The notes beneath the pieces were generated by a model, which was not told where the DNA came from, ran no database searches, and worked only from the letters and a program-made list of their open reading frames with translations. A DNA stretch of 64,000 nucleotides, from NCBI GenBank assembly GCA_029237695.1, contig CM055272.1, forward strand, positions 36,732,901-36,796,900. The letters run 5' to 3'. Every line of letters begins with the position of its first letter. Positions within the stretch are counted from its first letter, which is position 1. Below, piece by piece: positions 22,948 to 35,452 of this stretch. Source of the DNA: Conchocele bisecta (lineage: Eukaryota; Mollusca; Bivalvia; Lucinida; Thyasiridae). The position numbers and the translations under genes are program-made.

Positions 22948-23179
22948 ATAGCCCTTTGTATGCATCTACTGGTACTATCAAATAGTTTAATGTATGATTT
23001 TGATTCAATTACCACTGCGACCTTCACAACCAATGCCACGATAAAATACCGTCGCTAATGCCATCCGGCGTTACGGAAACACCAGACAGATATATAAATT
23101 CACGTTTAGATACTTTATGTCACTTTCCTATCTACTTGTAATACAATTATATGATTGTAAAACAATCTTTTTTATGAGA

Positions 23180-23690
23180 TATAAGGCCTGAAAAGTTCCT
23201 ACGGCGGCCATTTTGGAATCATCCAATATTATTTTTAGTTATCTTATCATGTTCCTTGACCGTGAAAACATGACCGAGATATGAGCAAAAACGTTATTGG
23301 ATGGCGGCCATTTTGAATGTCAAAATGGGCGGCCATTTTGAATGTCATAATGGCTGCCTCTACTAAATCATCCAGTGTTATAATTCATGATGCTATCATG
23401 TTCATTGACCGCGAAAACATGGGTATACACTAAAATTATGTCTCAAGGATCCCACAGACCGAGATATGAGGGAAAACATTTTTGGATGGCGGCCATTTTG
23501 AAATTCAAGATGGCTGCCTTTACAAAATCATCCTATGTTAATTTTATTGTTGTTACAACGATCATTGGCCCTAAAGACATGAGTATAGACACCAATATAC
23601 TTCTTGTGAGTGTAACCATTACAAAGTTAATACTGTTTTTCTGTGTTCATTATTGTGAATGGCGGCCATCTTGGATTTATGCAAATTAAT
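23180..23690. repeat. Element 1 subterminal repeats with GGCGGCCAT motifs
   Basis: Three to four degenerate units of 100-140 bp share ATGGCGGCCATTTTGAA, AAATCATCCA-TGTTA and TTCATTGACCGCGAAAACAT. GGCGGCCAT occurs near 23204, 23303, 23329, 23488 and 23660, and GATGGCTGCC occurs as a variant. This is the 5' region of the minus-strand gene, so it may hold its promoter. Confidence 0.7.
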
Positions 23691-23818
23691 CCTTTTCCGG
23701 TGGTCCGATTTTGTCCTATTTTGAATGTGTTATTCAGGGCATCACACCGAATGATATAAAAAAAAGAAAAGCTTCTGTTGCAATTTGTTTCAGGTCAAAG
23801 TGTATATATACTAGACTA
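23659..23818. repeat. Element 1 right terminal inverted repeat
   Basis: Inverse of 19236-19401. It ends ACTAGACTA directly before the TAT duplication. Confidence 0.85.
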
Positions 23819-23954
23819 TATGTGTAGAAGACGTGTGGATAGTTTCAGATCGATTGACTGAACGGTTTCTGAGGAGTTGTGTGCACAAACTATGAAGTCT
23901 TTCTGTCCGCCGCCCGCCCCATGGTAAAACATAATACGTACCGTTTTTTTAAAC

Positions 23955-24150
23955 GGCCGTATGCAAATGAATGGGTTTAACGTCCCAACAAAAGCTGTTG
24001 TCATGTTCAGATGGGACATCGGTGTCAAGTCTCATCCGAAGGACCAGAGATTGAAACACTGTGAAAGTATTGTTCACGCCTAGGGCAGGGAATGAACCCA
24101 CAACCACTGGTATTGAATGCCAATGTTCTACCCCTACACTACAACCCATC
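23955..24150 (-). mobile_element. tRNA-derived SINE (minus strand)
   Basis: Read on the minus strand the head is tRNA-like: an A-box-like TAGTGTAGGGGTAGAACATTGG and a B-box-like GTGGGTTCATTCCC. A tail with GGTCCTTCGGATGAGACTTG and GGGACGTTAAACCC follows, a tail type seen in many invertebrate SINEs. No clear target duplication. Transcription would be by RNA polymerase III if intact. Confidence 0.75.
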
Positions 24151-24342
24151 GAATTAAGTAATACTAATAGGCATTATGTTTGTAAAACATGAATATGCCT
24201 CATTGGCATACTTGACTGTAAGTAGCTACAATAATTTGCCTCCGATATGTTATCTACGGCTACAATTTGACCCATTCAAATAATGTGAGCAACTGAAGTG
24301 CATACTCATACCTGTTGTATGTAGGTCAAAATTTAGTAACCT

Positions 24343-24511
24343 GGGCCCGGTTGCTCAAAACATCCGTTAGCTGAACGGACTGTTAAATCCTTAACTGAAT
24401 GGTTAAACTCTCTGTTTTAACAGAGATTTTAACCATTCAGTTAAGGATTTAACAGTCCGTTAAGGATTTAACAGTCCGTTAAGCTAACTGGTGTTTTGAA
24501 CAACCGGGCCC
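24343..24511. mobile_element. Fold-back MITE with GGGCCCGGTTG ends
   Basis: GGGCCCGGTTGCTCAAAACA and the inverse TGTTTTGAACAACCGGGCCC flank stems with TTAACGGACTGTTAAATCCT. One arm carries an extra tandem copy of AAGGATTTAACAGTCCGTT. Confidence 0.85.
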
Positions 24512-24855
24512 TGTATATGTTATACCTTAATAAATAATCTTTGATGCAGAACTAGTAAATTTCCAAAAATAATAGAACAGGGAAATCATTTTCCCATGGA
24601 AGCCATCCCTTCTCCTGTTGTTGTTAAACATTCAACATAATGAAATGAAGCTTTCAAATTTACAAGATATACATGTACATGCAAATGTCAGATAAACACA
24701 TTGACACGGTAAAATAACCAATTTCTGCATGTGTATGTTCTTTATTAATAATTGATACAGCTTTGACAGTTTTATATCGCTAACATATCGAACACGCCGG
24801 ATAACCGATTGCAAAAATCACTCTTTCATGTGTTACATTAAAAAGATGGGGTTAA
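24512..24855. other. No supported feature
   Basis: AT-rich, with no frame or shared repeat. Confidence 0.35.
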
Positions 24856-25240
24856 ATGTTTACCCTCTTGCATATGAGAGGTATGGAGCGGGGCAGCAAT
24901 TTTGTTTCTAACTTGACTGTAACACAAATGGATACAGTGTTTCAGCGAAATTGTGAAGGTAAAAAAGGTCAAGAGCATGTTAAAGGTGGCATGAGTTCAT
25001 TGGTGAATATGTTCAGATGTATCAAGTGTCCAAGTATTAAAGCAATCCTTCAAGTTATATTGAAGGTATGACATGATGGAGACACTTAATACAGTTCGAC
25101 GTAAATGGCCACGGACGGAAGGGCGGATGGACATACGGAACGTCAAGATCAAAGGAGTATGCCCACCTTGCTATTGCTATCGCATAGGGGCATAACAACT
25201 TGTGTTGGCTAACAAAACAACAGGTGTGTGTCACAAACAA
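24856..25240. repeat. Single-unit member of the 175-bp array family
   Basis: Contains AAAAGGTCAAGAGCATGTTAA, TGTATCAAGTGTCCAAGTAT and CAATCCTTCAAGTTATATTG, the same unit as the arrays at 45.7 and 50.7 kb. A GGACGGAAGGGCGGATGGAC tail and TGCTATCGCATAGGGGC follow. Confidence 0.7.
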
Positions 25241-25360
25241 TAAACGATATACATGGCATGCCCATCAAGATTCACTGTACCAGAAACCATAACAATCGCA
25301 ATATGTTTGTCAGTGTCTACAGTGTTTGTCAAGTGTGGTATAACATAGCCCTGACACAAT

Positions 25361-25530
25361 GAATGACTGCGTTTGGAGTCATTAGGCTTATGGTAAATGC
25401 GATCAGTGTAGACCCAGACCAGCCTGCGCGCATCCGCGCAGGCTTGTCAGGGTCTGCACTGTTCGCAATTTTATCCGGAAACACATACCACGCGTCTAAC
25501 AATGTAGATCATTATCACAGTATTAACAGA
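25361..25530. repeat. Family D dispersed repeat
   Basis: The GCGATCAGTGTAGACCCAGA to GGGTCTGCACTGTTCGCAAT hairpin with a GCGCGCATCCGCGC centre, followed by CGCGTCTAACAATGTAGATC. Confidence 0.7.
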
Positions 25531-26114
25531 CCAGGCGCCGAACTGGCCATACATGCCATAATTCCTATTATTCCATCCAACGTCGCATAATGTGTCACCA
25601 AAGGCACATTCCATGCCTGTGTTCTGACACAATCTCTCCATAAAATTAATTAACAGGTGTGCTAATTCACTGGAAAGCCATCAAAAGAATTAATTCCTTG
25701 TTTTCCTGTATTATTCAAGCTATTTATTATGTAAATGGCGAATACACACAGGTGAAAACTGATTAATTAAGACATTAAGAAACCCACAGCTAACATTAAT
25801 TTTACCAAGTAATTTATGCAAGTCGTGGTTCAAAGGTTATATCCAGATACCTTAATAATCTTCGTCTAAGTGTGTTGAATGTGAAATGCCCAAACAATGT
25901 GACACATCATACTATCAAGACCTCTTTGAGACTAAACTTTTGATAGCGTTTTACTTAACTATTTCAACATTAGAGACCTAAAGGTCAAGATGAGCCGGAT
26001 CGTATCGAGCCATCTCATCAAGATCTACACCATTTGTGACTGTTTTTTTTTTGCTTTTTTTCCAAAATGACCCCCTTTTCTGCATAATGGCTTAATATGA
26101 AATAGTCCATATCA
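25531..26114. other. No supported feature
   Basis: Neither coding nor repeat signals were found. Confidence 0.35.
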
Positions 26115-26356
26115 GGAGGCCGTTTCACTAAACTTCGTACGACTAAAATGTTCGTAAGTGCAAAATTATGATAGTCTGTAAATTTCATATTAACAGTGTT
26201 TTCTAGTAAACAATTGCTGGATTTACATTTATTGAGCATAGGCTGCATATGCAGCCTATGCTCAATAAATGTAAATCCAGCAATTGAAATTTCCAGACGA
26301 TCCTAAATTTGCACTTACGAACATTTTAGTCGTACGAAGTTTAGTGAAACGGGCCC
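26115..26356. mobile_element. Family C fold-back MITE, copy 3
   Basis: Complete copy. The ends are GAGGCCGTTTCACTAAACTT and the inverse ending ACGGGCCCC, and the centre is the AGGCTGCATATGCAGCCT palindrome. Arms are nearly perfect. Confidence 0.9.
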
Positions 26357-26510
26357 CAGTTACGTTAGGGAGGAACGGGTTTTATTTATAAGTTATAGCA
26401 TGTTAAGAGCACGTACTCCGTTCATATGCTCGTAATCAGACCGGTATGTGCGCAGCCTCTGCCAAACAAGCTGGGTGAGTTTTGAGTTTGGTCACGTACC
26501 ACATTCAATA

Positions 26511-26574
26511 ACCCAAATGTTCTGTCTGTAACGCTTGTAAGTCGCCCTGCGGTGCAGACAGAACATTCGGGTTA
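26511..26574. repeat. Short hairpin
   Basis: AACCCAAATGTTCTGTCTG pairs with CAGACAGAACATTCGGGTT across a 26-base loop. Confidence 0.7.
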
Positions 26575-26890
26575 CACATTTAAATGCTTGAAATCAGTAT
26601 GTATGACTGGTCGATGCTGAGCTGAGCTCAGTCTCGGCAAACCAAATTGAGTGATTTCAAATACGAATATGGCGAGAAGATGCTCAGAATGTTTTATAAA
26701 CACATGCGGAGACTTTTCAAGTAATATTGAGCTAAGGAAGTAAGACTAGAAATGTGACCTGTCGGCGGACGAATGCCCCCGCTGGCAGCCAAACAAAATA
26801 AGGGAACATTTAAAAACACAACAGGCCCGAGGATCATGGATTTTTCACAGCATGATAGAGGACCATCAACGAATTGCATGTGTGAAATAT

Positions 26891-26930
26891 ACGAGATGGT
26901 CGCGGCCCGCATGTCGCGCCCGCCAAGGCT
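26891..26930. repeat. 5' end fragment of the array family with GGCCCGCATGTCG
   Basis: GAGATGGTCGCGGCCCGCATG followed by GCGCCCGCCAAGGCTTTGAT matches the start of the elements at 43280, 50332 and 60520. The rest is absent. Confidence 0.6.
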
Positions 26931-27151
26931 TTGATAGTATACCGAAAAACTTTAACCGAAAAAAATACTTTAACCAAAAACATTAACCCGGACACATACG
27001 GACGTACGCCAATGTGCCGACTATATCGTGCAGACCGCAGGCGGGCGCGACAAAAACAGTTATGTCAAAGGAAACAGAAATTATACGAACTTTCACCGAG
27101 TATTAAATGTGTGACGGATGTACGTACGGGACGTAGAGACGCCGATAGCGC

Positions 27152-27205
27152 TCCCCCCCCCCCCCTATGCACCTCCACCCCCCCCCCCCCCCCCCCCCCC
27201 CCCCC
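27152..27205. repeat. Poly-C tract
   Basis: Two C runs of 14 and about 29 bases separated by TATGCACCTCCA. Frames through it code only proline runs. Confidence 0.85.
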
Positions 27206-27616
27206 TCTCACCATTCGGTGGCGTAGGCATAAACATAGATTTTGCTATAAATAGTACGATGTAATATCATACTAAGATGGCGGCTTGAGGTCCGAGTTTC
27301 GAAATCCCGCATGCCCCGGCTGTCGTCGGCGCTTGCATCTTGTTTCCTCGCCCGCCGCCTGGCACCACGACATCACAACTACACATTGGTTGGGCCACCC
27401 CACCCACGTCCTTTCCTCCGTCTATTCCCATTCCAACCAAATTTCATCAGGTTGCCCGCCGATCCTGATACGCGGACGAACAACGTTATCTAAGAGTCGT
27501 TTCGAATAAAGACATATCATTAATTACTGAAGGTACTGAACATAGGGTACTACAAGATTAAACTAGATTGATTGATTGATTGATTGATTGTTGGTGTTGC
27601 AGTTTCATTAACCCTT
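27206..27616. other. No supported feature
   Basis: Richer in C than its surroundings. Two overlapping plus frames (27285-27509 and 27311-27493) have no recognisable domain. A TTGA microsatellite lies at 27565-27590. Confidence 0.35.
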
Positions 27617-28097
27617 AAAGGTACATGCCCACTCAGTAGGTACAAAATGTTATTTACATCAGAGACATCATCTGAGACATTTCCTGGCAAAATAAACATT
27701 CATGCGCCATTATTCCACGTACTGATTGACATTATTATACATTGTATATCAGACGTAAATTTACACACTGATATCAGGGGCGATAACCGTGTTTGCTTAA
27801 AATGTTAACGGACATTACTATTTAATCTCTGTATTTATTTTATGATGTGCAATGATCGTACTTTAAAATCTGTCGAAAATATTATTTTTTCAGGTGACGC
27901 ATTTCTTTAGTATAAATAATTAAAAAATATCATGCCTCATTTGCATATGAAAATAGCCTGATACCACTGCGCGTCACTATCAGTAAAATAAATATTATTA
28001 AATGATTATATCTGTATAGCGGGAACTTGTAACCTTTATAACTGGTGGAATAGTGACACAGTTATACACTTACATGTATTTCATTCCTATAAATGAC
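27617..28097. mobile_element. Family E TIR element, right end lost
   Basis: The left terminus AAAGGTACATGCCCACTCAG and all inner landmarks are present. It ends at TATAAATGACATTTTACTG instead of the far terminus. Confidence 0.8.
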
Positions 28098-28192
28098 ATT
28101 TTACTGCTACAGTATGTACCAAAACATTCAACAACATTACATATTATGCATAGCAATATCAGAAAGATACGGTAACACATATACAAGGCTAT

Positions 28193-31100
28193 TGGTACTT
28201 TACGGAACGGAACGGAACGGAACACGGTTTGGGGTACCAAGTGGGGTAATTGTCGAAATTGAAAAACTTACGCAGTTAATTAACGATGTGACTAATTAAA
28301 ATGTGCATCATAATGGAAGTAAGTATCATGCGTTGGGAACCTAATAACGCAGTATCAATACGTTGAACGTGTTGCTAATAACACAATTAGTTAACAAGAT
28401 GCTTGTTCCGTTCCGTTCCGTAAAGTACTAATCACCTTACGGAACGGAACGGAACGAGATTTTTTATTTACCAAAACCCAAAACAGACACAAATGCCACT
28501 TTTGAAGCGTGTCAGAGGCAGTCCTTTGAAATATGTAGTATAATACTTCCCCGCGACTGTATTTTTTCAAGAAAGTCACCCCAGCACCCCCCCCCCCCCC
28601 CCCCCCCCCGCCACCATCTACCTATCCAAACGGAACACAGTTTACTTGTCCTATTTAGGTGATTGTTATTTCCCCTGTGACTAGACTTTTCCGAAATTTG
28701 GCCAGTCGAGATTCCCAGGGTGTTTGTTTAACATTGTACTTTACGGAACGGAACGTTAACGGAACGGAACGGAACTAGATTTTTTTATTTTTTACCTTTA
28801 CAGCACAAATCCATTCTGAACTGTCACATCCTTTGCTTCTCCGCGACTTCTCACCTACCGAATCGTGTCAGAGGCAGTCCTTTGGAATATGTAGTATATA
28901 CTCCCGGCGACGTATCACGAAAGTCACATCAATCACATCCCCCCATCTACCTATCCGGAACAGTACTTGTCCTAATTTGGTGAATTGGTATTTCCCCTGT
29001 GACCTAGAATTTGCCGAAATTTGCCAGTCGATATTCCCAGGCTGTTGGTTTACCCAAAACACGGCCCGATTCCCGGACGCGCACCAAAAACTTTTTTTTC
29101 AGTTTTTTTTTCAAATATTGGGGCGGCGGTCGCTGCCCCTGCCGCCCCACTTCCAACGCCTCTGCATTTAATTTATAAAATTGAAAATAAAATACCAAAA
29201 CAGACACAAACCTTTCGAATATGTAGTATAATACTACCAACGCCACTCCGTATGTTGTCAAGAAACTACCCGCCCCCCCCCCCCACCCCGCTGGACTGGC
29301 TTGTTCCGTTCCGTTCCGTAAAGTACTAATCCACTAGGGTAATTGGTACTTTACGGAACGGAGCTGAACGAGATATTTTATTTACCACAACAGACACAAA
29401 TGCCACTTCTGAATCGTGTCAGAGGCAGTCCTTTGGAATATGTAGTATAATACTTCCCCCCCGCGACTGTATTTTTTCAAGAAAGTCACGACCCCCCACC
29501 CCCCCCCCACCAGGAACAGTACTTGTCCTAATTTGGCGAATTGGTATTTCTATTGTGACCTAGAATTTGCCGAAATTTGCCTGTCGAGATTCCCATGGTG
29601 TTTGTTTTTCCCAAAACACGTCCCGATTCCCGGACGCGTACCAAAAACTTTTTTTTCATTTTTTTTTCAAATATTGGGGCGTCGGTCGCTGCCCCTGCCG
29701 CCCCACTTCCGACGCCTCTGCACTTAATTTATAAAATTAAAAAAAAAACAAAATACCAAAACAGACACAAACCCTTGGACTGTGTAGTCTAATACTACCA
29801 ACGCAGCTCCGTATGTTGTCAAGAAACTACCCGCCCCCCCCCCCACCCCTCTGGACTGAAAAACGTTAACAGTGCCTTATACACAATCCAATGATGGAAG
29901 AATGTAGTTGTATTAATTATTCCACACCATGCGCTCTGGCACAGTATTTGTGCTAATTTTGTGTAAAAAAATAGCTCGTTCCGTTCCGTTCCGTAAAGTA
30001 CTAATCACCTAGGGTAATTGGTACTTTACGGAACGGAACGGAACGAGATTTTTTATTTACCAAAACAGACACAAATGCCACTTCTGAATCGTGTCAGAGG
30101 CAGTCCATTGAAATATGTAGTATAATACTTGCGCACTGTATTTTTCAAGAAGGTCACCCCACCCCCCCCCCCCACCCCCACCCCATCTACCTATCCGGAA
30201 CAGTACTTCTCCTAATTTGGTGAATTGGTATTTCCCCTGTGACTTAGAATAAGCCGAAATTTGCCAGTCGAGATTCCCAGGGTGTTTGTTTACCCAAAAC
30301 ACGTCCCGATTCCTCAGTTTTTTCCCAAATATTGGGGCGGCGGTTGCTGCCCCTGCCGCCCCACTTCCGACGCCTCTGCATTTAATTTATAAAATTGAAA
30401 ATAAAATACCAAAACAGAGACAAACCTTTGGAATATGTAGTCTAATACTACCAACGCCACTCCGTATGTTGTCAAGAAACTAACACGCCCCCCACCACCC
30501 CCCCCCACCCCCCCCCACCCCCCACCCCTCTGGACTGAAAAACGTTAACGGTGCCTTATACACAATCCAATGATGGAAGTGTGTTGTTGTATTAATTATT
30601 CCACACCATGCGCTCTGGCACAGTATTTGTGCTAATAGCTCGTTCCGTTCCGTTCCGTTCGTTCGTAAAGTACTAATCCACTAGGGTAATTGGTACTTTA
30701 CGGGAACGGAAACGGAACAATATTTTTTGTTTACCAAAACAGACACAAACATCATTTTGAATCGTGTCAGAGGCAATCTTTGGAATATATAGTCTAAAAA
30801 TCTTCACCCGCACTCTGTAATAATGTTTTTCAAGAAAGTCACCAATTATATTTTACCCCCCCCCCCACCCCCCCCCCCATATACCCCTATGCCGCTGGAC
30901 TGAAAAACGCTAATTGTGGCATTTACAATAATACAATGATGCAATAGTAGTGTTAGTGCTCATAATTGTTTTTACATCATGCCTGTATCCGGGCAGTTTA
31001 TTGTCCAATTTGGTGTAAAAATTGTCTCGTTCCGTTCCGTTCCATAAAAGTCTAATCACTAGGTTAATTGGTACTTTACTGAACGGAACGGAACATGATT

Positions 31101-31300
31101 TTTATTTACCAAAACAGAACAATGCCACTTCTGAATCGTGTCAGAGGTAATCCTTTGGAATATGTAGTACAATACTTCACACGCCACAGTGTATGTTGTC
31201 AAGAAATCACCCCCCCCCCCCCCCAGCCCCCTTGCCCGTGGATTAAAAACGTTAACAGTGCCATACACAATCCAATGATTCACAGTGTAGTTGTATTAAT
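28193..31300. repeat. Tandem array of elements ending in GGAAC repeats
   Basis: Units open GGTACTTTACGGAACGGAAC and close with the inverse GTTCCGTTCCGTAAAGTAC. Adjacent units meet as short palindromes centred on AATCACCTAGGGTAATT (near 29330, 30010, 30690 and 31060). Inner landmarks are AAAACAGACACAAATGCCAC, GTGTCAGAGGCAGTCC, a poly-C tract, CTATCCGGAACAGTACTTGT and CCGACGCCTCTGCATTTAAT. Unit length varies from about 240 to 660 bp through internal loss. No coding capacity; the frames repeated through it are shared repeat translations. Confidence 0.85.
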
Positions 31301-31627
31301 TGTTCCACACCATGCGCTCTCTCCGGCACAGTACTTGTGCTAATTTGACGTCACGCCGTTCGGAAACACGTGATCCCACACCTTGACTCGTGTTTCACCA
31401 GCGTATATGGAGAAATGACAGCGCTCCAGATAGGTTTTGTATCATTGATTTTCTTCCTTAATAAATAGGGAACGCATTGATAAGGAGCTCTTAAATGACA
31501 TCAGTAACGTGGCAGTTACGTATTTCCTTCGACCAATCAAATAATGTTCTCAGACACGCCTCTGAATCACAATACAGTCGCTTTCACTATGACCTGTCCC
31601 CAGAAAATAATTCGCACAATTTATATT
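31301..31627. other. No supported feature
   Basis: Nothing beyond a short GGAAACACGTGATCCCACACC segment also found at about 32890. Confidence 0.35.
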
Positions 31628-31918
31628 TTTATCCCGTCAACACAGTGCGTATGTGCCGTGAAACATTTTTGATATCCTGTCAATACGACCTAATCACTGC
31701 GTATGGTTATGTGCGGTGACTAGGGTTATTTGTTTGCATTTTACAGCCATTTGTAGGTGTTGACGGGACAAATAGAATAGTAGGTTAGTGCCGTGCATGG
31801 AAAAATATCTGGCTCGGCTCGGTAAACCGGGATGTGCTCGGCAAGCCTCGCCATTCCGTTTCCTAAGGCCTTGCCAGATATGTTTTGCCATTCCACGGCA
31901 CTAACTACTATTCCTCTT
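31628..31918. mobile_element. Family F composite hairpin element, inverted copy
   Basis: Blocks are in opposite order to 1797-2044: first TTATCCCGTCAACAC to GTGTTGACGGGA (31628-31766), then the AGTAGGTTAGTGCCGTG palindrome (31775-31916). The palindrome has more mismatches here. Confidence 0.75.
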
Positions 31919-32383
31919 TTATATTTTATTTTTTCAGTTTTGCTTTTTATAAAAATACATGTACAATTGTATGTGTGAAATGTAAAAAAGGTGTTTATTT
32001 AAACCAGGTTAGCAGCTTATCATGAAATAATGCCTTGCGATTGGGTCCTACCGTTAAACAAAACCTTGTTCGCTATGCTCACTCATTTGCTTAGCATAAA
32101 AATGCAATCAAGTTTGTAATGTTTCATGATAATAGGTCACTGGTAAAATGCTTTGAGCAATACAACAATTATCAATACAAATATTAAAGGTCAGGTTGGC
32201 CATAAAATCTGTTGGGAACAATCTTAAAATAACATTTTATTCTTTTTATTTTAAGATATATTTTCCCATTTTATTCCTATTTTTTTCACCGTCTTGAATT
32301 TCCTGTTTTCCTAATTTTTTTTACCAATCCCTCACTTGACGGCCTGTTATTGGTAATCATCCTTTTTATCATTCGGTGTCCTA
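31919..32383. other. No supported feature
   Basis: AT-rich and featureless. Confidence 0.35.
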
Positions 32384-32800
32384 CTCATGCGGCCCCTGTG
32401 CCCCAAGGTCAAGGTCAAATGACTTAGAAGTTTGCGTTATCATAAAATCTGCATTAAAGTTTTTTTCATACCTTATATCTCCACAATTGTTACTCCAATT
32501 TACTTACAATACTTCCTTTTCATCATCCATATTTGCATTCCATAGCCTGCCCAAGGTAAAATGACTTTGAAATTTGTGTTAAAGTTTTTACATACCTTAT
32601 ATCTCCAAAACACTTACTCCGATTTACTTCAAACTTCAAAATATTATTTATTATCATCCATATTTTCATTCTATAGCCCACCCATGCAGCCCACACGCCC
32701 AAGGTCAAATGACTTTAAAATTTGCGTTAAATGCTTTTACATACTTTGTAATTACATTATATCTCCACAACTTCAAATAAATACTCACTGAGACATGCCT
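32384..32800. repeat. Array of 140-170 bp units (inverted relative to 43.3 kb)
   Basis: Repeats AAGGTCAAATGACTT, TTGCGTTAAAG/TTTTTACATACC, TTATATCTCCACAA and CATCCATATTTTCATTCTAT, the reverse complement of the units at 43.4-44.2 kb. About three units. Confidence 0.75.
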
Positions 32801-32869
32801 AGGTGGCCTCGACATGCGGGCCTCGGCCATCTGGTTACAAAAATCCACTGTAAAAGTTACGTCACAGTT

Positions 32870-33240
32870 TACATCACGTCGGAGAATCGGGTTCGGAAAC
32901 CACGTGATCCCACACCTTGAGAGTGGTGTAAACCAAGGTGCATGATCACGTGGTTACAACAACAACAACAATGGCTGAAAGTGCTGAAAGCGCGCCCACT
33001 CCAAAATAAGTATTATTTGATATTTTCCTTAATAGGCAACATATTTTTATGAAATATGGGCGCAGCAAACACGTCTTCGTGAGCTGCATTTGGTGGTCCC
33101 GGGGTTTAGTTTGGCAACATACTTATGTCGTTTTTGCGAAGAATCCATTTTCTCTTTGCAAAAACACAACAATGTGTATTGTACCTGTTTCTTTCAGCAT
33201 AGGCAAACGCACAGCAATTGGTTGGTGTTTACACATATAA
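32870..33240. repeat. Family P half element
   Basis: AAGGTGCATGATCACGTGG with GGTTACAACAACAACAAC, then TAAGTATTATTTGATATTTTCC and ATATGGGCGCAGCAAACACG, matches one inverted arm of the element at 2617-3050. The partner arm is missing. Confidence 0.65.
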
Positions 33241-34766
33241 AACTGTGATAAACTGATTATTTTTGGTGATTGAGTTAAATTATGTTTCACGTCTGTTAAC
33301 AACAATGTGTCTAGTTCGATCAAGAAAACTTAGGTAGGACGATCGTTATCTATAACTGGACCAAATTGCAACTGATTTGGTAATATGAACATGGATATAT
33401 GATATGTCAAAACATGTTTCTAGTCATTTTATATCACTCTTATGCCAATGATTAAAGGTTTTGATAAATTCAATAAACCTGGAAAAGTTGAACATTTTCC
33501 AGCCAATTCGGGTACGCCTTACGTAGTAAATATTTCTACTACATGCAACATATTTATGAATCTGAATTTGCAATATCCTGAACTCAAGTAATGTGACCTA
33601 CACGACCAACAAAATCACTTGTACCATAGCCCAAAGACCTTTAGCATTATACACGCACGTGGTATATTTTCCATAAATGAAGCTAGCGAGGTGGGCGGAG
33701 CTAAATTTGTATGGGGTTATGCAGAATAACCGTGCTCTTATTTCCGTCTTATTACGGAAAGCGTGCTCTTACTAACTAAGACCATGGCACGTGGGGCATG
33801 ACACGTTTCGTACTTTCTGCATCAAATGATCAGTGGAACAAGAGAACTACACGAAGTATATAATTGTAAACATAATTGGAACGTATGACGAGACGGTTAT
33901 AATTTAGTTGTCACAAACATATAGTTTTTCTTGCGGAAAGCAAAATTCATATCATTATATAATAAGAGTTGAACATATACCTACCAAGGACATACAACGT
34001 CTCCAAGTTGATTACAATTTGTAGATAATAAATCACGCAAATTGATTTGCCCCTAGGGGTATTTTCGTCATATAAACGGTACATTAAGTTTACCCCAGGG
34101 GCAAACTTTTTGTGTCGTCGTCCAATATGTATAGTTGTCACATACAGGATAATGGTGGGTTGCATTTATTTTATATCCTGTCACAGTTAGAAACTATTTT
34201 AAACAGGGGCGGTCGTGATCTCTGGATATTTACGAAATAACCAATGTAACAATATTTCATCAAACTCATTTAATTGACTACATCCTCGGATACGCAGGTC
34301 TGATAATAGACATTGTCGGTTTTGCCGGAGTACGTAGATCGGACACAGACTTTTGTCCAGGCAACGTTCAATCTGAAAACGTTTGTCTGCGTCAAAAACC
34401 AGCTAAAGCTCGTGGATTATATCACGTACAGGCGGACAAAAACCTGTTCAACACAATTATACTTGATCATAAGTTGACCTCCACTTTTTAAATGTCATAT
34501 AAACGGTACATTAGAAATACTCCTAGGGGCAAATTGTCGTCATATAAACGGAACAGGGGTATTTTACCCCTAGAGGCAAATTTTCGTCAAATTCTACATT
34601 AGTCATACAAATCTCTTTCAAGTTGTTCTTTAATGAGTTTATCGCAAATTCATCCACAGCAAACTTATATTTTTTTTTTCCCACGTAGTAATTTTCAAAA
34701 CATACTGAAGTCGTTTGTTTAATTAAAAAAATATAAACATATTTATCAATACTACAGAAAGTGATA
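33241..34766. other. Long stretch without a supported gene
   Basis: The only local structure is CATATAAACGGTACATTA near CCCCTAGGGGTATTT, repeated at about 34070, 34495 and 34533 in both orientations. No coding frame is credible. Confidence 0.4.
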
Positions 34767-35123
34767 CAGGCGCGGATACAGGGGGGGTGGGGGGGGGGGG
34801 GGGTGGGGGGGGGGGGGAGTCTGTGGAGGGGGTCGGGGGACCCCCCCCCCCCCCACTGCTCCCGGCAAAAAAAAATCAAAAAAAAAAAATCTACAATACT
34901 CGAATAGTTGGATGACTTTTTCCGTCGCCTAGGTGTCAGGAATCGCATCTGCGGAGATCCTGGCATCTAACAATTCCCTTGGGGAGGACCCCGACCCAGA
35001 CTTTACGATTTCCCGCACGCGGAGTCGGCTATGCCGACTTGTAATTACAACCCCCCCCCCCCCCCCCCCCCCCCACCCCCCCCCCCCCCCCCCCCTGCAA
35101 TTATTTCTGTATCCGCGCCTCTG
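34767..35123. mobile_element. hAT-like MITE (ends CAGGCGCGGATACAG)
   Basis: CAGGCGCGGATACAG pairs with CTGTATCCGCGCCTCTG. Long poly-G (34779-34817) and poly-C (34840-34854, 35050-35094) tracts lie just inside each end, themselves inverted. A central unique part holds GGAATCGCATCTGCGGAG. No transposase frame. Confidence 0.7.
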
Positions 35124-35384
35124 ATAGTAACAACTAATGTTGTACTGGTAACCCATTCTGAATCAATCTGTTTACCATGGCAATAAATACATGTAGTATT
35201 GTGTGCCATTTATGCACCACTGCACATGTCTACATGCAATTGCCAATGATCCAGCCAGACTTTCCGCCCGTTGTCGCCGAGTAACCACACAGTGATACGG
35301 TGCACAAACCATGTACTAAGCCAATAGACTAATCAGTTGTCAGAAAAAAAGTTTTGGTCGCCCTGGTTCCGTTTTTTACTAATC

Positions 35385-35452
35385 ACCGCCCTGGTTCCGT
35401 TCCGTTCCGTTTTTACCGGTGATTAGTAAAAAACGGAACGGAACGGAACCAG
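35385..35452. repeat. GGAAC hairpin, solo terminus pair
   Basis: CTGGTTCCGTTCCGTTCCGT and the inverse ACGGAACGGAACGGAACCAG meet across TTTACCGGTGATTAGTAAA. It is a solo junction of the array family at 28.2-31.3 kb. Confidence 0.75.

Noticed and set aside
24085..24150. Minus-strand tRNA gene
   Set aside because: The A and B boxes are degenerate and it is the head of a SINE.
28833..30508. Repeated frames in the GGAAC array with similar peptides
   Set aside because: The similarity is at DNA level in the repeat; frames are broken by C tracts and differ between units.
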